This document shows positions 56,349-64,000 of a DNA stretch of 64,000 nt, one piece after another; positions within the stretch are counted from its first letter, which is position 1, and each line of letters starts with the position of its first letter. Origin of the DNA: Marivibrio halodurans. Its GTDB lineage: Bacteria > Pseudomonadota > Alphaproteobacteria > UBA8366 > Aestuariispiraceae. Where the stretch lies: NCBI RefSeq assembly GCF_017963645.1, contig NZ_JAGMWN010000006.1:248001-312000 (forward strand), in the 5' to 3' direction. The notes under the pieces are model-generated. The model was given only the letters and a program-made list of their open reading frames with translations. It ran no database searches and was not told where the DNA came from. Both the position numbers and the translations under genes were made by a program.

Positions 56349-56867
56349 ATGATCATGGATCCTCTTTCCTCGACCGCTCATTCCCCGGGCGCCAGCGCGA
56401 GCGGTTCGAGATCGCCGGGAGTCGACCCGCGCCAGGGTGGCGATGGAAGCGCGGCGGAGCGCATCGCCGATGTTGGCTTCGGCCAATGGCTGGAGGAGAT
56501 GCAGGCGCGCAAGCGCGAGGAATTGCGCGAGCGAATCTTGGCCGAGATGGGGCTGACCCCCGATAAGCTGGCCGAGATGGATGGCGAGGCTCGTGCGCGC
56601 ATCGAGGCGCTGGTCGAGCAGAAGATCGCCGAGCGCGCGGCGGCCGAGCGTGGTGACGACACCGTTGGAGAGGATCGGGCGGAGGCGCGCGAGAACGCGT
56701 CCACCGTCCGCCCCGGCGGCCAGCTTGGGCGGCTCGATGCGGCGCTCATGGCGGCCTTGTTCGACGATCGTGCCGCTGGACCCGAGGCACCACCTGAGAC
56801 ATCCGGCGAGGCCGATGCCGCGCCCGCTTCCGCGCACGGCCGAACGCCCCCAAACCCCTTCACGTAA
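56349..56867 (+). CDS. Hypothetical charged helical protein
   Basis: A 172-residue protein. ATGs at 56349 and 56355 are candidates. Residues about 35-110 are highly charged and helical: FGQWLEEMQARKREELRERILAEMGLTPDKLAEMDGEARARIEALVEQKIAE in part. Flanks are Ser/Gly/Pro-rich and likely disordered. No membrane segment or known motif. It lies between TIGR02300 (divergent) and aroA. I do not recognise the family. Confidence 0.6.
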   Translation: MIMDPLSSTAHSPGASASGSRSPGVDPRQGGDGSAAERIADVGFGQWLEEMQARKREELRERILAEMGLTPDKLAEMDGEARARIEALVEQKIAERAAAERGDDTVGEDRAEARENASTVRPGGQLGRLDAALMAALFDDRAAGPEAPPETSGEADAAPASAHGRTPPNPFT

Positions 56868-57077
56868 CCCCTTCCGCGTGGTTCCGGCCCCGGCCCTGAA
56901 CTTGGGCCCTGAACTTGGACCCTGGCTTGGGCGAGGAGGGCGGGCTTGCGCCGCCCGACCCGCATGCTATGACCGCGAGGAGAGAGGGTGCGTCGCGGGA
57001 TGCGCCCCGAAGGTTTCCTCCCCGCCGTCGGCTGGGACCGCCCGACGGTCGCGCGCTCCCGGAAGGATCGTGTTCTT

Positions 57078-58445
57078 ATGTCCGCCTCTTCTCATTCCGC
57101 CCCCGGGGACATGGCCGCCACCCCCATAACGGCGCATTCGGGGGCCAGGCTTTCCGGTATCGCGCGGGTTCCGGGCGACAAATCGATTTCCCACCGGGCG
57201 GTGATGTTGGGCGCGCTCGCGGTCGGCGAGACGCGGGTGACCGGCCTGCTGGAGGGGGAGGACGTGCTGGCGACCGCCGCGGCCTTCCGCGCCATGGGCG
57301 CGGGGGTGGCGCGCGGGGAAGACGGCGTCTGGACCATCGCGGGCGTCGGGCTCGGCGGGCTGGGGGAGCCGCCGGACATCCTCGACATGGGTAATAGCGG
57401 TACCGCCGCGCGGCTTCTTCTGGGGGTGTTGGCGGGTCACCCGATCCGTTGCTTCCTCAATGGCGATGCCAGTCTGCGCAAGCGGCCGATGAAACGGGTG
57501 GCCGATCCGCTTACAGCCATGGGCGCGCGGATCGAGAGCCGTTCCGGCGGCCGCCTGCCGTTGATGATCGACGGCGCGATGGCGGTTCTGCCGGTTCGCT
57601 ACGAACTGCCCGTCGCCTCGGCTCAGGTGAAGTCGGCGGTGCTGCTCGCCGGGCTGATGGCGCGCGGCGAGACCACGGTGTTCGAGCCGGCGGCCACGCG
57701 CGACCATACCGAGCGGATGCTGGGCCATTTCGGTGCCACGGTGCGGGTGGAGCCGCGCGATGGCGGCCTAGGCCCGGCCGTCACCGTGGTGGGGGAACCG
57801 GAACTGACCGCCGCCGATATCGCCGTGCCGGCCGATCCCAGCAGCGCCGCCTTCCCCATCGTGGCGGCCCTGATCACGCCGGGCTCAGAGGTGCGAATCC
57901 CGGGTGTCGGCCTCAACCCCACGCGCACGGGTCTCTTCGTGACCCTGCGGGAGATGGGCGCGGACCTGGCGATCGAGAACGAGCGCGAGGAGGGGGGCGA
58001 GCCGCTGGGCGATATCGTCGCCCGCCATTCCGCCCTGACCGGTATCGAGGTGCCGCCGGAACGCGCGCCCTCGATGATCGACGAATATCCCGTCCTGGCC
58101 GTCGCCGCCGCCTTCGCCGAGGGCCGCACCGTGATGCGCGGCGTGGGCGAGCTGCGGGTCAAGGAATCCGACCGCATCGCGGCGATGGAAGCCGGCCTCG
58201 CCGCCAATGGCGTCGCCACCGAAAGCGGCGCGGATTGGCTGATCGTGGAGGGGCGCGGCGCCGGGGACGTGCCCGGCGGCGGCCCGCCGGTGGAAACCCA
58301 TCTGGATCACCGCATCGCGATGAGCTTCCTCGTCATGGGCCTCGCCGCGCGGAACCCGGTCGCCATCGACGACGGCCGCGCCATCGCCACGAGCTTTCCG
58401 GGCTTCGCGGATTTGATGACCGGGCTGGGGGCGCGCTTGGCCTAG
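57078..58445 (+). CDS. aroA: EPSP synthase, class II (CP4-like)
   Basis: A 455-residue enzyme joining shikimate-3-phosphate and [12 protein letters not shown] (33-41), [62 protein letters not shown] and [16 protein letters not shown] are all present and align with the Agrobacterium CP4 enzyme. The class II motif set (RxHxE, GDKx, SAQxK, NxTR) is complete. The PEP-site loop is [12 protein letters not shown] 57078 has GGAAGG upstream. A promoter region precedes it; cmk and rpsA follow after two unknown genes. Confidence 0.96.
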   Translation: MSASSHSAPGDMAATPITAHSGARLSGIARVPGDKSISHRAVMLGALAVGETRVTGLLEGEDVLATAAAFRAMGAGVARGEDGVWTIAGVGLGGLGEPPDILDMGNSGTAARLLLGVLAGHPIRCFLNGDASLRKRPMKRVADPLTAMGARIESRSGGRLPLMIDGAMAVLPVRYELPVASAQVKSAVLLAGLMARGETTVFEPAATRDHTERMLGHFGATVRVEPRDGGLGPAVTVVGEPELTAADIAVPADPSSAAFPIVAALITPGSEVRIPGVGLNPTRTGLFVTLREMGADLAIENEREEGGEPLGDIVARHSALTGIEVPPERAPSMIDEYPVLAVAAAFAEGRTVMRGVGELRVKESDRIAAMEAGLAANGVATESGADWLIVEGRGAGDVPGGGPPVETHLDHRIAMSFLVMGLAARNPVAIDDGRAIATSFPGFADLMTGLGARLA

Positions 58446-58514
58446 AAATTTCCGGCGATTTAGATAGTATGCCCCGATTAAGGCTCTTCATGGTGGTTGT
58501 TTCGGGCCGGGGCG

Positions 58515-59303
58515 ATGCGCGAGCCGATCGATTACAGCGATAAGATCAACGATCTTCGTCTTGACTATATCAAGACCGCGAATGCCGATATCGAGAGCAG
58601 GATTAACGGTACGACAGGATCGCTTAGCGTAATCGTCGCATCGATTACCTTTCTCGTGCTCGGGGCCATACAACTCTTCTTCGATGGGATCGGCCATTTC
58701 GGGCTGAGTCCCGGGCTAGAGGACGGCGATATCGTTGGATATCTGGCGCTTCTAGGGGAAAACTCCCGGATCACGAGGTTTTCCTGGCTCATGCTGATGG
58801 GGTTCAACACCAGTGTTTTCTGTGCCCTGCTGTTCAGCATTTTCGCCGTGGTGAAAATCGCGGCGGCAATGGCGGCCGCATCCGATGCCCGGCGGGGGAA
58901 CTCCAGGAAAGGCTATTTCTTTTATGCGGAGCCGCTTTCGACCTTCGATGCGCAGGTCGAGAAGCGGCTGGTGGAAGCACGGACGCAATTGCCGGCCCAT
59001 CTTCAGACGGCCGAGGCCCTGCCCGGCACCTTGCATGAGTTGCGCATGGAGATCACGATCGGCACCTATGACCAGCTATACCGCGCGCGCCTGGATTTCC
59101 TGTTGCGTGTCCGGAAAGAAATCCGTGGAGCAGTGCGGTGCACGGTCTACGGTTTCGGCGCGCTGCTGACGGGTGTCTCGTCAATCATGCTCAACGGATA
59201 TTTCGGGTTCGAGCATCCATCGCTTTCAAGCGTGATATGGTATAGTCTGTTCGCGGTCGTTCCGATTCTCGTCGCGACGACGATGGTCGGGGAGCGAGGA
59301 TGA
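58515..59303 (+). CDS. Unknown four-helix membrane protein
   Basis: A 262-residue protein. Segments about 38-58 (SVIVASITFLVLGAIQLFF), 93-120 (WLMLMGFNTSVFCALLFSIF), 200-220 (GFGALLTGVSSIMLNGYF) and 235-255 (SVIWYSLFAVVPILVATTMV) look transmembrane, with a long polar loop between helices 2 and 3. A TTG start at 58497 would add six residues. GC content is lower than the flanking aroA and cmk, suggesting insertion. I do not recognise the family. Confidence 0.65.
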   Translation: MREPIDYSDKINDLRLDYIKTANADIESRINGTTGSLSVIVASITFLVLGAIQLFFDGIGHFGLSPGLEDGDIVGYLALLGENSRITRFSWLMLMGFNTSVFCALLFSIFAVVKIAAAMAAASDARRGNSRKGYFFYAEPLSTFDAQVEKRLVEARTQLPAHLQTAEALPGTLHELRMEITIGTYDQLYRARLDFLLRVRKEIRGAVRCTVYGFGALLTGVSSIMLNGYFGFEHPSLSSVIWYSLFAVVPILVATTMVGERG

Positions 59304-59392
59304 TGCGTCGAATGGTTTTTCGCCGGACGGTTCGTCACCATGTATGGTGCCATCCCGTATGCGATGGTTTCCGTGGGTGAGGATTGGGTGGA

Positions 59393-59599
59393 ATGAGCAA
59401 GGCGAAAGTCCCGGACGAAGGCGGGGACGGCGATGCCCCCGCGAGCGTGGGTCGGCGGATTTCGGCCGCCGAGTGGGCGCGGGCGCACCGGGATTTGCTG
59501 CAGCCCGTGACGATCGGCTTCGCCGATGCGACAAGCAACAGTCTTTCCCATATCGACGTCGTGGTCGAAGGGACCAAGAAGACCGTCGTCACCGAATAG
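59393..59599 (+). CDS. Small hypothetical protein
   Basis: A 68-residue frame, MSKAKVPDEGGDGDA start, then RRISAAEWARAHRDLLQPVTIGFADATSNSLSHIDVVVEGTKK in pieces. GGAT and GGTGG sequences lie upstream of the ATG. No close family recognised. Codon usage is acceptable for the genome but the length makes the call tentative. Confidence 0.45.
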   Translation: MSKAKVPDEGGDGDAPASVGRRISAAEWARAHRDLLQPVTIGFADATSNSLSHIDVVVEGTKKTVVTE

Positions 59600-59702
59600 A
59601 CGCCCATGCCGCTCCGGGAATCGCTTTTTTCTTGCCCGACCGCACTTCTCCTTGCCAAAAGGCCGGGGTATCGCCGGACTCGCTAAGGGCCGTAAGGATT
59701 CC

Positions 59703-60374
59703 ATGATCACCATCGCTATCGACGGCCCGGCCGCCTCGGGCAAGGGGACGCTCGCGCGCCGGATCGCGACGCATTTCGATTTCGCCTATCTCGATACGGG
59801 CAAGCTCTATCGCGCGGTCGGCATGGCGGTTCTGCGCAATGGCGGCGACCCGGCGGACGAGGAAGCGGCGGAGGATGCGGCCCGCGCCCTCGATCCCGTG
59901 GCGCTGGAGGACGAAGCGCTGGCGCGTGACGACGCGGCCCGGGCGGCCAGCCAGGTGGCCGCGCATCCGGCGGTGCGATCGGCCCTCATGGATCTCCAAC
60001 GGGGGGTCGCGGCCTCTCCGCCGGAGGGCAAGGCGGGGGCGGTGCTGGACGGCCGCGATATCGGCACGGTGATCTGCCCGGACGCCACGGTGAAGCTCTT
60101 CGTCACGGCCGACGTGGAAGTGCGCGCGGACCGCCGCCACAAGGAGTTGCTTGATCGTGGCAATGCCAGTATATACGCGCGCGTTCTGGAGGATCTGCGG
60201 GAGCGCGACGCGCGCGACCGCGACCGGGAAACCGCGCCGATGCGCCCCGCCGACGACGCCCATGTGCTGGACACGTCGGATATGACGGCGGACGCGGCCT
60301 TCGACGCGGCGCTCGATCTGATCGAGGCGGCCGTGCGCGAGGCGCTCGAGAAATCGGGCGACGAGGCGGAATAG
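59703..60374 (+). CDS. cmk: Cytidylate kinase
   Basis: A 223-residue nucleoside monophosphate kinase phosphorylating CMP/dCMP. IAIDGPAASGKGTLARRIA is the P-loop (residues 8-16), YLDTGKLYRAVG and DGRDIGTVICPDATVKLFVTAD are CMP kinase signatures. It precedes rpsA, the usual cmk-rpsA pair. ATG 59703. Confidence 0.96.
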   Translation: MITIAIDGPAASGKGTLARRIATHFDFAYLDTGKLYRAVGMAVLRNGGDPADEEAAEDAARALDPVALEDEALARDDAARAASQVAAHPAVRSALMDLQRGVAASPPEGKAGAVLDGRDIGTVICPDATVKLFVTADVEVRADRRHKELLDRGNASIYARVLEDLRERDARDRDRETAPMRPADDAHVLDTSDMTADAAFDAALDLIEAAVREALEKSGDEAE

Positions 60375-60587
60375 GAGCGGAACAGGGACCGACCCGTAAG
60401 GACGTTCCTGACTTCCGTGCCGAGGATCCATCCGGACCGATAGAGTATCAGGCAGCCATTCCGGTCTGCCGGCGGGATGCGTCCGAGCCCCACGACGCGC
60501 TTTCCCGCCCGAACGCATTTGGGGTGAGACCGCCGGAGCCAACCGGTCGGCCGGGATATGATCGACGACGAAAGGAACACAATCATC

Positions 60588-62318
60588 ATGGCGCAAGCCG
60601 CAGGTAAGGAAAGTTTCGCCGACCTCCTCGAGGAGTCGCTCGGCGACCGCGATCATCTCGAAGGCACGGTCATCAAGGGGACCGTGGTTTCCGTGGATAA
60701 CGACATGGCGCTGATCGACGTCGGCCTGAAGGCCGAGGGTCGCGTCGCGCTCAAGGAATTCGGCGCCCCCGGGCAGCCGGCCGAACTCGCCCCCGGCGAC
60801 GAGGTCGAGGTCTTCGTCGAACGGCTGGAAGACAAGAACGGCGAGGCGATGCTGAGCCGCGAGAAGGCCAAGCGCGAGGAATCCTGGATCCTGCTCGAAA
60901 AGCAGTTCAATGCCGGCGAGCGCGTTACCGGTACGATCTTCGGCCGGGTCAAGGGTGGTTTCACCGTCGACCTCAACGGCGCCGTGGCGTTCCTGCCGGG
61001 CAGCCAGGTCGATATCCGTCCGGTGCGTGACATCACCCCGCTGATGAACACGCCGCAGCCCTTCCAGATTCTCAAGATGGATCGCAGCCGCGGCAACATC
61101 GTGGTTTCCCGCCGCTCCGTGCTGGAGGAAACGCGCGCCGAGCAGCGCAGCGAGCTGATCGAGAACCTGAAGGAAGGCCAGGTGCTCGAAGGCGTGGTGA
61201 AGAACATCACCGACTACGGCGCCTTCGTCGATCTCGGCGGTGTCGATGGTCTGCTGCACGTCACGGATATCTCCTGGCGGCGCATCAACCACCCGTCCGA
61301 GGCGCTGTCGATCGGCCAGACCGTCAAGGTCCAGGTCATCCGTTTCAACCCGGAGACCCAGCGCATTAGCCTCGGCATGAAGCAGCTCGAGGCCGATCCG
61401 TGGGAGGGCGTCGAGGCCAAGTATCCGGTCAACGCCACCTTCACCGGCCGCGTGACCAACATTACCGACTACGGCGCCTTCGTGGAGCTGGAGCCGGGGA
61501 TCGAGGGCCTCGTCCACGTCTCCGAGATGAGCTGGACGAAGAAGAACGTCCACCCGGGCAAGATCGTCTCCACCTCCCAGGAGGTCGAGGTGATGGTGTT
61601 GGACGTCGATCCGCAGAAGCGCCGCATCTCGCTCGGCATCAAGCAGGTGCAGGCCAATCCGTGGGACGACTTCCTGGATCGCTTCCCGGTCGGCGCCGAG
61701 ATCGAGGGCGAGATCAAGAACATCACCGAGTTCGGTCTGTTCGTGGGTCTCACCGATGAGATCGACGGCATGGTTCACATGTCCGACATCGACTGGAACA
61801 CGGCGCCGGAGGAGGCGCTCGGCCGCTACACCAAGGGCGATGTGGTCAAGGCGAAGGTGCTCGACGTCGACGTCGACAAGGAGCGCATCTCGCTCGGCAT
61901 CAAGCAGCTCGAGAGCGATCCGTTCGAGGAAGCCCTCGGCGATGTCAGGAAGGGCCAGGTCGTGACCTGCACGGTCACCAAGGTGGTCGATAACGGCCTC
62001 GAGGTGACGGTGAAGGACGGCGTGCCGGGCTTTATCCGCAAGGCCGAGCTCAGCCGCGAGCGGTCCGAGCAGCGCCCCGACCGTTTCGCCGAGGGCGAGA
62101 AGGTCGACGCCAAGGTCACCGCGATCGACAAGGCGAGCCGCAAGCTCAGCCTTTCGATCAAGGCCTACGAGACCGCCGAGGAAAAGGAGGTCATGGCGAC
62201 GTACGGCTCCTCCGACTCGGGTGCCTCGCTCGGCGACATTCTCGGTGCCGCCCTGCAGCAGAAGAAGCAGGATATCGAGAAGAGCCAGAAGGACGGCTCG
62301 GACAACGAGGAGTCCTGA
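60588..62318 (+). CDS. rpsA: 30S ribosomal protein S1
   Basis: A 576-residue protein of six S1 RNA-binding domains, for example VEGVVKNITDYGAFVDLGGVDGLLHVTDISW and its repeats with FTGRVTNITDYGAFVELEPGIEGLVHVSEMSW, and a divergent C-terminal repeat. It binds mRNA and unfolds leaders at the ribosome. ATG 60588 is preceded by GAAAGGAACAC; an in-frame upstream ATG at 60558 is less fitting. A strong terminator follows. Confidence 0.98.
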   Translation: MAQAAGKESFADLLEESLGDRDHLEGTVIKGTVVSVDNDMALIDVGLKAEGRVALKEFGAPGQPAELAPGDEVEVFVERLEDKNGEAMLSREKAKREESWILLEKQFNAGERVTGTIFGRVKGGFTVDLNGAVAFLPGSQVDIRPVRDITPLMNTPQPFQILKMDRSRGNIVVSRRSVLEETRAEQRSELIENLKEGQVLEGVVKNITDYGAFVDLGGVDGLLHVTDISWRRINHPSEALSIGQTVKVQVIRFNPETQRISLGMKQLEADPWEGVEAKYPVNATFTGRVTNITDYGAFVELEPGIEGLVHVSEMSWTKKNVHPGKIVSTSQEVEVMVLDVDPQKRRISLGIKQVQANPWDDFLDRFPVGAEIEGEIKNITEFGLFVGLTDEIDGMVHMSDIDWNTAPEEALGRYTKGDVVKAKVLDVDVDKERISLGIKQLESDPFEEALGDVRKGQVVTCTVTKVVDNGLEVTVKDGVPGFIRKAELSRERSEQRPDRFAEGEKVDAKVTAIDKASRKLSLSIKAYETAEEKEVMATYGSSDSGASLGDILGAALQQKKQDIEKSQKDGSDNEES

Positions 62319-62393
62319 TTCCTGACCGGATCGGGTCCGTCGCGACGTGCCCGATCCGACTCCGCCCCTTAACGGGCGCGGGCATGAGACGCG

Positions 62394-62422
62394 CGAGCCG
62401 GGGCCTCCGGGGCCCCGGCTCG
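62394..62422 (+). terminator. Hairpin terminator after rpsA
   Basis: A perfect 12-bp stem CGAGCCGGGGCC / GGCCCCGGCTCG with a TCCGG loop, 75 bases after the rpsA stop, followed by TTGCGTTT. Confidence 0.88.
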
Positions 62423-62819
62423 TTGCGTTTCGGCGTCATGGCGCATGGGACCGACTCGGACGGTGCCCTTTTCACCTTGACGGTATCACGGCCGTTTGGC
62501 AGGCTTTTCAATGCTCTAACCAAAGGCATCCGATCGTCGCAGGATTGGGGCAGAACGGGGCTCCGACGCGCGGACGCGTATCGGGCTGAAACGGTCGGCG
62601 CGATCACGATCCGCCATTCGCATCGGCATCCGGCGCCGGCATCACGGCCGGGCGCGGGTGGTGGGCCGGAGATGGCGCCGGAGCACAGGGATCGGTTCGG
62701 ACGGCGCGTTTCCGCAAGGGGGCGGGATGCGCGGTCGGGGACACCGGACCGAAACGCATCCGCGCGGACGGCGGGCAGGGCGCCGAACCGGCCGCGCGTG
62801 ACCAAGGGGTTCGAACGAT
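62423..62819 (+). promoter_or_regulatory. Region between the rpsA terminator and ihfB
   Basis: About 400 bp with no supported gene; open frames lack coding character. It must contain the ihfB promoter. A TTGACG hexamer is present near 62477 but no convincing -10 box at the right distance. Confidence 0.4.
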
Positions 62820-63110
62820 ATGACGCGGTCCGAGCTGATCTCCCGTGTTTCGCAACGCTATCCGGAACTCTACCAGCGCGAGGTGGAGCGCGTGGTCACC
62901 ACGATCTTCGACGAGATCGCCGGTGCGCTGGCCCGGGGCGACCGGGTCGAGTTACGGGGGTTCGGGGCCTTCTCCGTGAAGAGTCGCGATGCCCGCACCG
63001 GGCGCAATCCGCGCACCGGCGAGCCGGTCGACGTGGAGGCCAAGACGGTCCCCTTCTTCAAGACGGGAAAGCAGCTTCGCGATCGGTTGAACGGTCACGA
63101 CGGAGGATGA
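62820..63110 (+). CDS. ihfB: Integration host factor beta subunit
   Basis: A 96-residue HU/IHF-fold DNA-bending protein. [15 protein letters not shown] opens it and the DNA-arm region has [31 protein letters not shown] with the conserved Pro. It follows rpsA in the canonical alphaproteobacterial order; the alpha subunit gene is not in the window. Confidence 0.96.
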   Translation: MTRSELISRVSQRYPELYQREVERVVTTIFDEIAGALARGDRVELRGFGAFSVKSRDARTGRNPRTGEPVDVEAKTVPFFKTGKQLRDRLNGHDGG

Positions 63111-63120
63111 GAGAGCGGCC

Positions 63121-63474
63121 ATGCACCGTCTGATCGGACTTATCATCGGTCTGCCGATCCTGTTGATCGGTGCGTCCTTTGCCGGGTCGAACCTGCAGAC
63201 GGTCCGCCTCAGCCTGTTCCCCCTGCCCTTCGAGGCGGAAACCACGGTCGCGCTGACCGTCTATGTCGCGCTGGTCGTTGGCTTCGTCGCGGGCGCGGTG
63301 ATCGCCTGGTTCGGGGCCGGCCGGCTTCGTGCCCGTGCACGCGACAACGAGATCGCCGCGCGCCGTGCCCGCAATGAGGTGGAGCGCCTCAAGACCAAGG
63401 CCGAGCGGAATGCGAGCGCCGCGCTGGAGGCCCCGAAGGGCGGGCGGCCGAAGGCGATCGCTGCCGGCCGTTAG
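63121..63474 (+). CDS. lapA: LapA/DUF1049 family membrane protein
   Basis: A 117-residue protein with two membrane helices (about 4-22 and 45-66) and a basic coiled-coil tail (RRARNEVERLKTKAERNA). In E. coli LapA acts with LapB/YciM in controlling lipopolysaccharide synthesis; the name here rests on position and shape. It starts 11 bp after ihfB. Confidence 0.82.
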   Translation: MHRLIGLIIGLPILLIGASFAGSNLQTVRLSLFPLPFEAETTVALTVYVALVVGFVAGAVIAWFGAGRLRARARDNEIAARRARNEVERLKTKAERNASAALEAPKGGRPKAIAAGR

Positions 63475-63555
63475 GTCGGGCCCGTCATCCCGCCCTTTCC
63501 ACGTGCTCGCTGAAAGCTCAAGAGCGAGGCGTGGGGTGCCCGTGGCCGGGCGGCT

Positions 63556-64000
63556 TCAGCGTGGCGCCATGCGCAACGCGCTGTCCAGGCGCACGGTCTC
63601 CCCGTTCAGGATCGGGTTGTCGATCATGTGCAGCACCAGCTTGGCATATTCCGCCGGCGTGCCGAAACGCGAGGGAAAGGGCAGCGTGGCGGCGAGACTG
63701 TCCTGCACGCCCTGAGGCATGCCGAGAAGCATCGGCGTGCCGAACAGACCCGGCGCGATGGCGTTGACCCGCACCCCGGTCTTGGCGAATTCCCGCGCCG
63801 CCGGCAGGGTCAGCGCGACGACCCCGCCCTTCGAGGCGGCATAGGCGGCCTGCCCGATCTGCCCTTCATAGGCCGCGACGCTGGCCGTGTTGACGATGAC
63901 GCCGCGCTCTCCGTCGGCGTTCGGCGTGCGCGTCTGCATGTCGGCCGCGGCGAGCCGCATCAGGTTGAAGGTGCCGATCAGGTTGACGTTGATCACCTTG
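63556..64000 (-). CDS. Short-chain dehydrogenase/reductase, C-terminal part (beyond window)
   Basis: The minus frame is open to the window end and only the last 148 or so residues are seen. [18 protein letters not shown] and [30 protein letters not shown] hold the catalytic Ser, Tyr and Lys (YAASK). [16 protein letters not shown] completes the type-2 hydroxyacyl-CoA dehydrogenase (HSD17B10-like) group. The NAD-binding N-terminus lies outside. Confidence 0.9.
   Translation of the reverse strand, partial: KVINVNLIGTFNLMRLAAADMQTRTPNADGERGVIVNTASVAAYEGQIGQAAYAASKGGVVALTLPAAREFAKTGVRVNAIAPGLFGTPMLLGMPQGVQDSLAATLPFPSRFGTPAEYAKLVLHMIDNPILNGETVRLDSALRMAPR

Noticed and set aside
63499-63534. Imperfect hairpin between lapA and the SDR gene
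   Set aside because: The stem is interrupted and no T-tract follows on either strand, so a terminator call is too weak.

Overview
This 64 kb window is a GC-rich chromosomal segment from an alphaproteobacterium, most likely of Rhodospirillales type. The assignment rests on gene order: DUF3576-leuS-lptE-holA, parB-parA-rsmG-mnmG-mnmE, rho-hemJ-hemH-hemE facing ppsR-maf-aroE-coaE-dnaQ with secB and Tim44/MltA genes beyond, and tRNA-Ala/TIGR02300/aroA/cmk/rpsA/ihfB/lapA. These are the classic alphaproteobacterial replication-origin and partition neighbourhoods.

Layout. Bases 1-1476 (minus strand) hold an AT-richer three-gene set: a carbamoyltransferase cut by the window edge, a 49-residue DUF5989 protein and an SxtJ-like membrane protein. 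This is the SxtI/J/K-type triad. A decayed IS630-type element (1675-2355) separates it from a methyltransferase/MBL-hydrolase pair, whose methyltransferase 3' end it has altered. From 4.3 to 12.4 kb lie an MFS transporter, an orphan response regulator, a low-complexity protein, an L,D-transpeptidase, YggS, a TPR-sulfotransferase and a cupin-4 hydroxylase. A highly expressed-looking porin follows, with a clear terminator.

From 14 to 25 kb runs the core block DUF3576-leuS-lptE-holA (plus strand), then parB, parA, rsmG, mnmG and mnmE (minus strand). Three perfect parS sites lie between mnmG and mnmE and a fourth near-perfect one inside rsmG. Three accessory genes (DUF255 thioredoxin-fold, quinone oxidoreductase, pentapeptide-repeat membrane protein) lie between mnmE and rho. 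The 458-bp gap between hemE and ppsR is the best candidate for the chromosomal origin (oriC): gene orientation diverges there, and it carries an A/T tract, DnaA-like 9-mers and a repeated CGGGGATT motif. A lactate-utilisation operon (lutABC) lies between mltA and the smr/XRE pair.

From 47.2 to 54.7 kb is a minus-strand cobalamin (corrin ring) operon: cbiX, a DUF429-like gene, cobH, cobL, cobI, a cbiG-cobJ fusion and cobM. CbiX and CbiG point to a cobalt-early or hybrid route. A degenerate receiver-domain protein, tRNA-Ala(GGC), a zinc-ribbon acidic TIGR02300 protein, a CP4-like class II aroA, two unknown genes, cmk, rpsA, ihfB, lapA and a partial SDR dehydrogenase complete the window.

Together the genes serve chromosome initiation and segregation, tRNA modification, translation, haem, shikimate and cobalamin synthesis, and envelope assembly. 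I found no CRISPR array, prophage or obvious defence island. The least explained elements are the SxtIJK-like triad with its IS scar, the tandem-repeat membrane protein, the DUF429-like gene in the cobalamin operon, and the two unknown genes between aroA and cmk.
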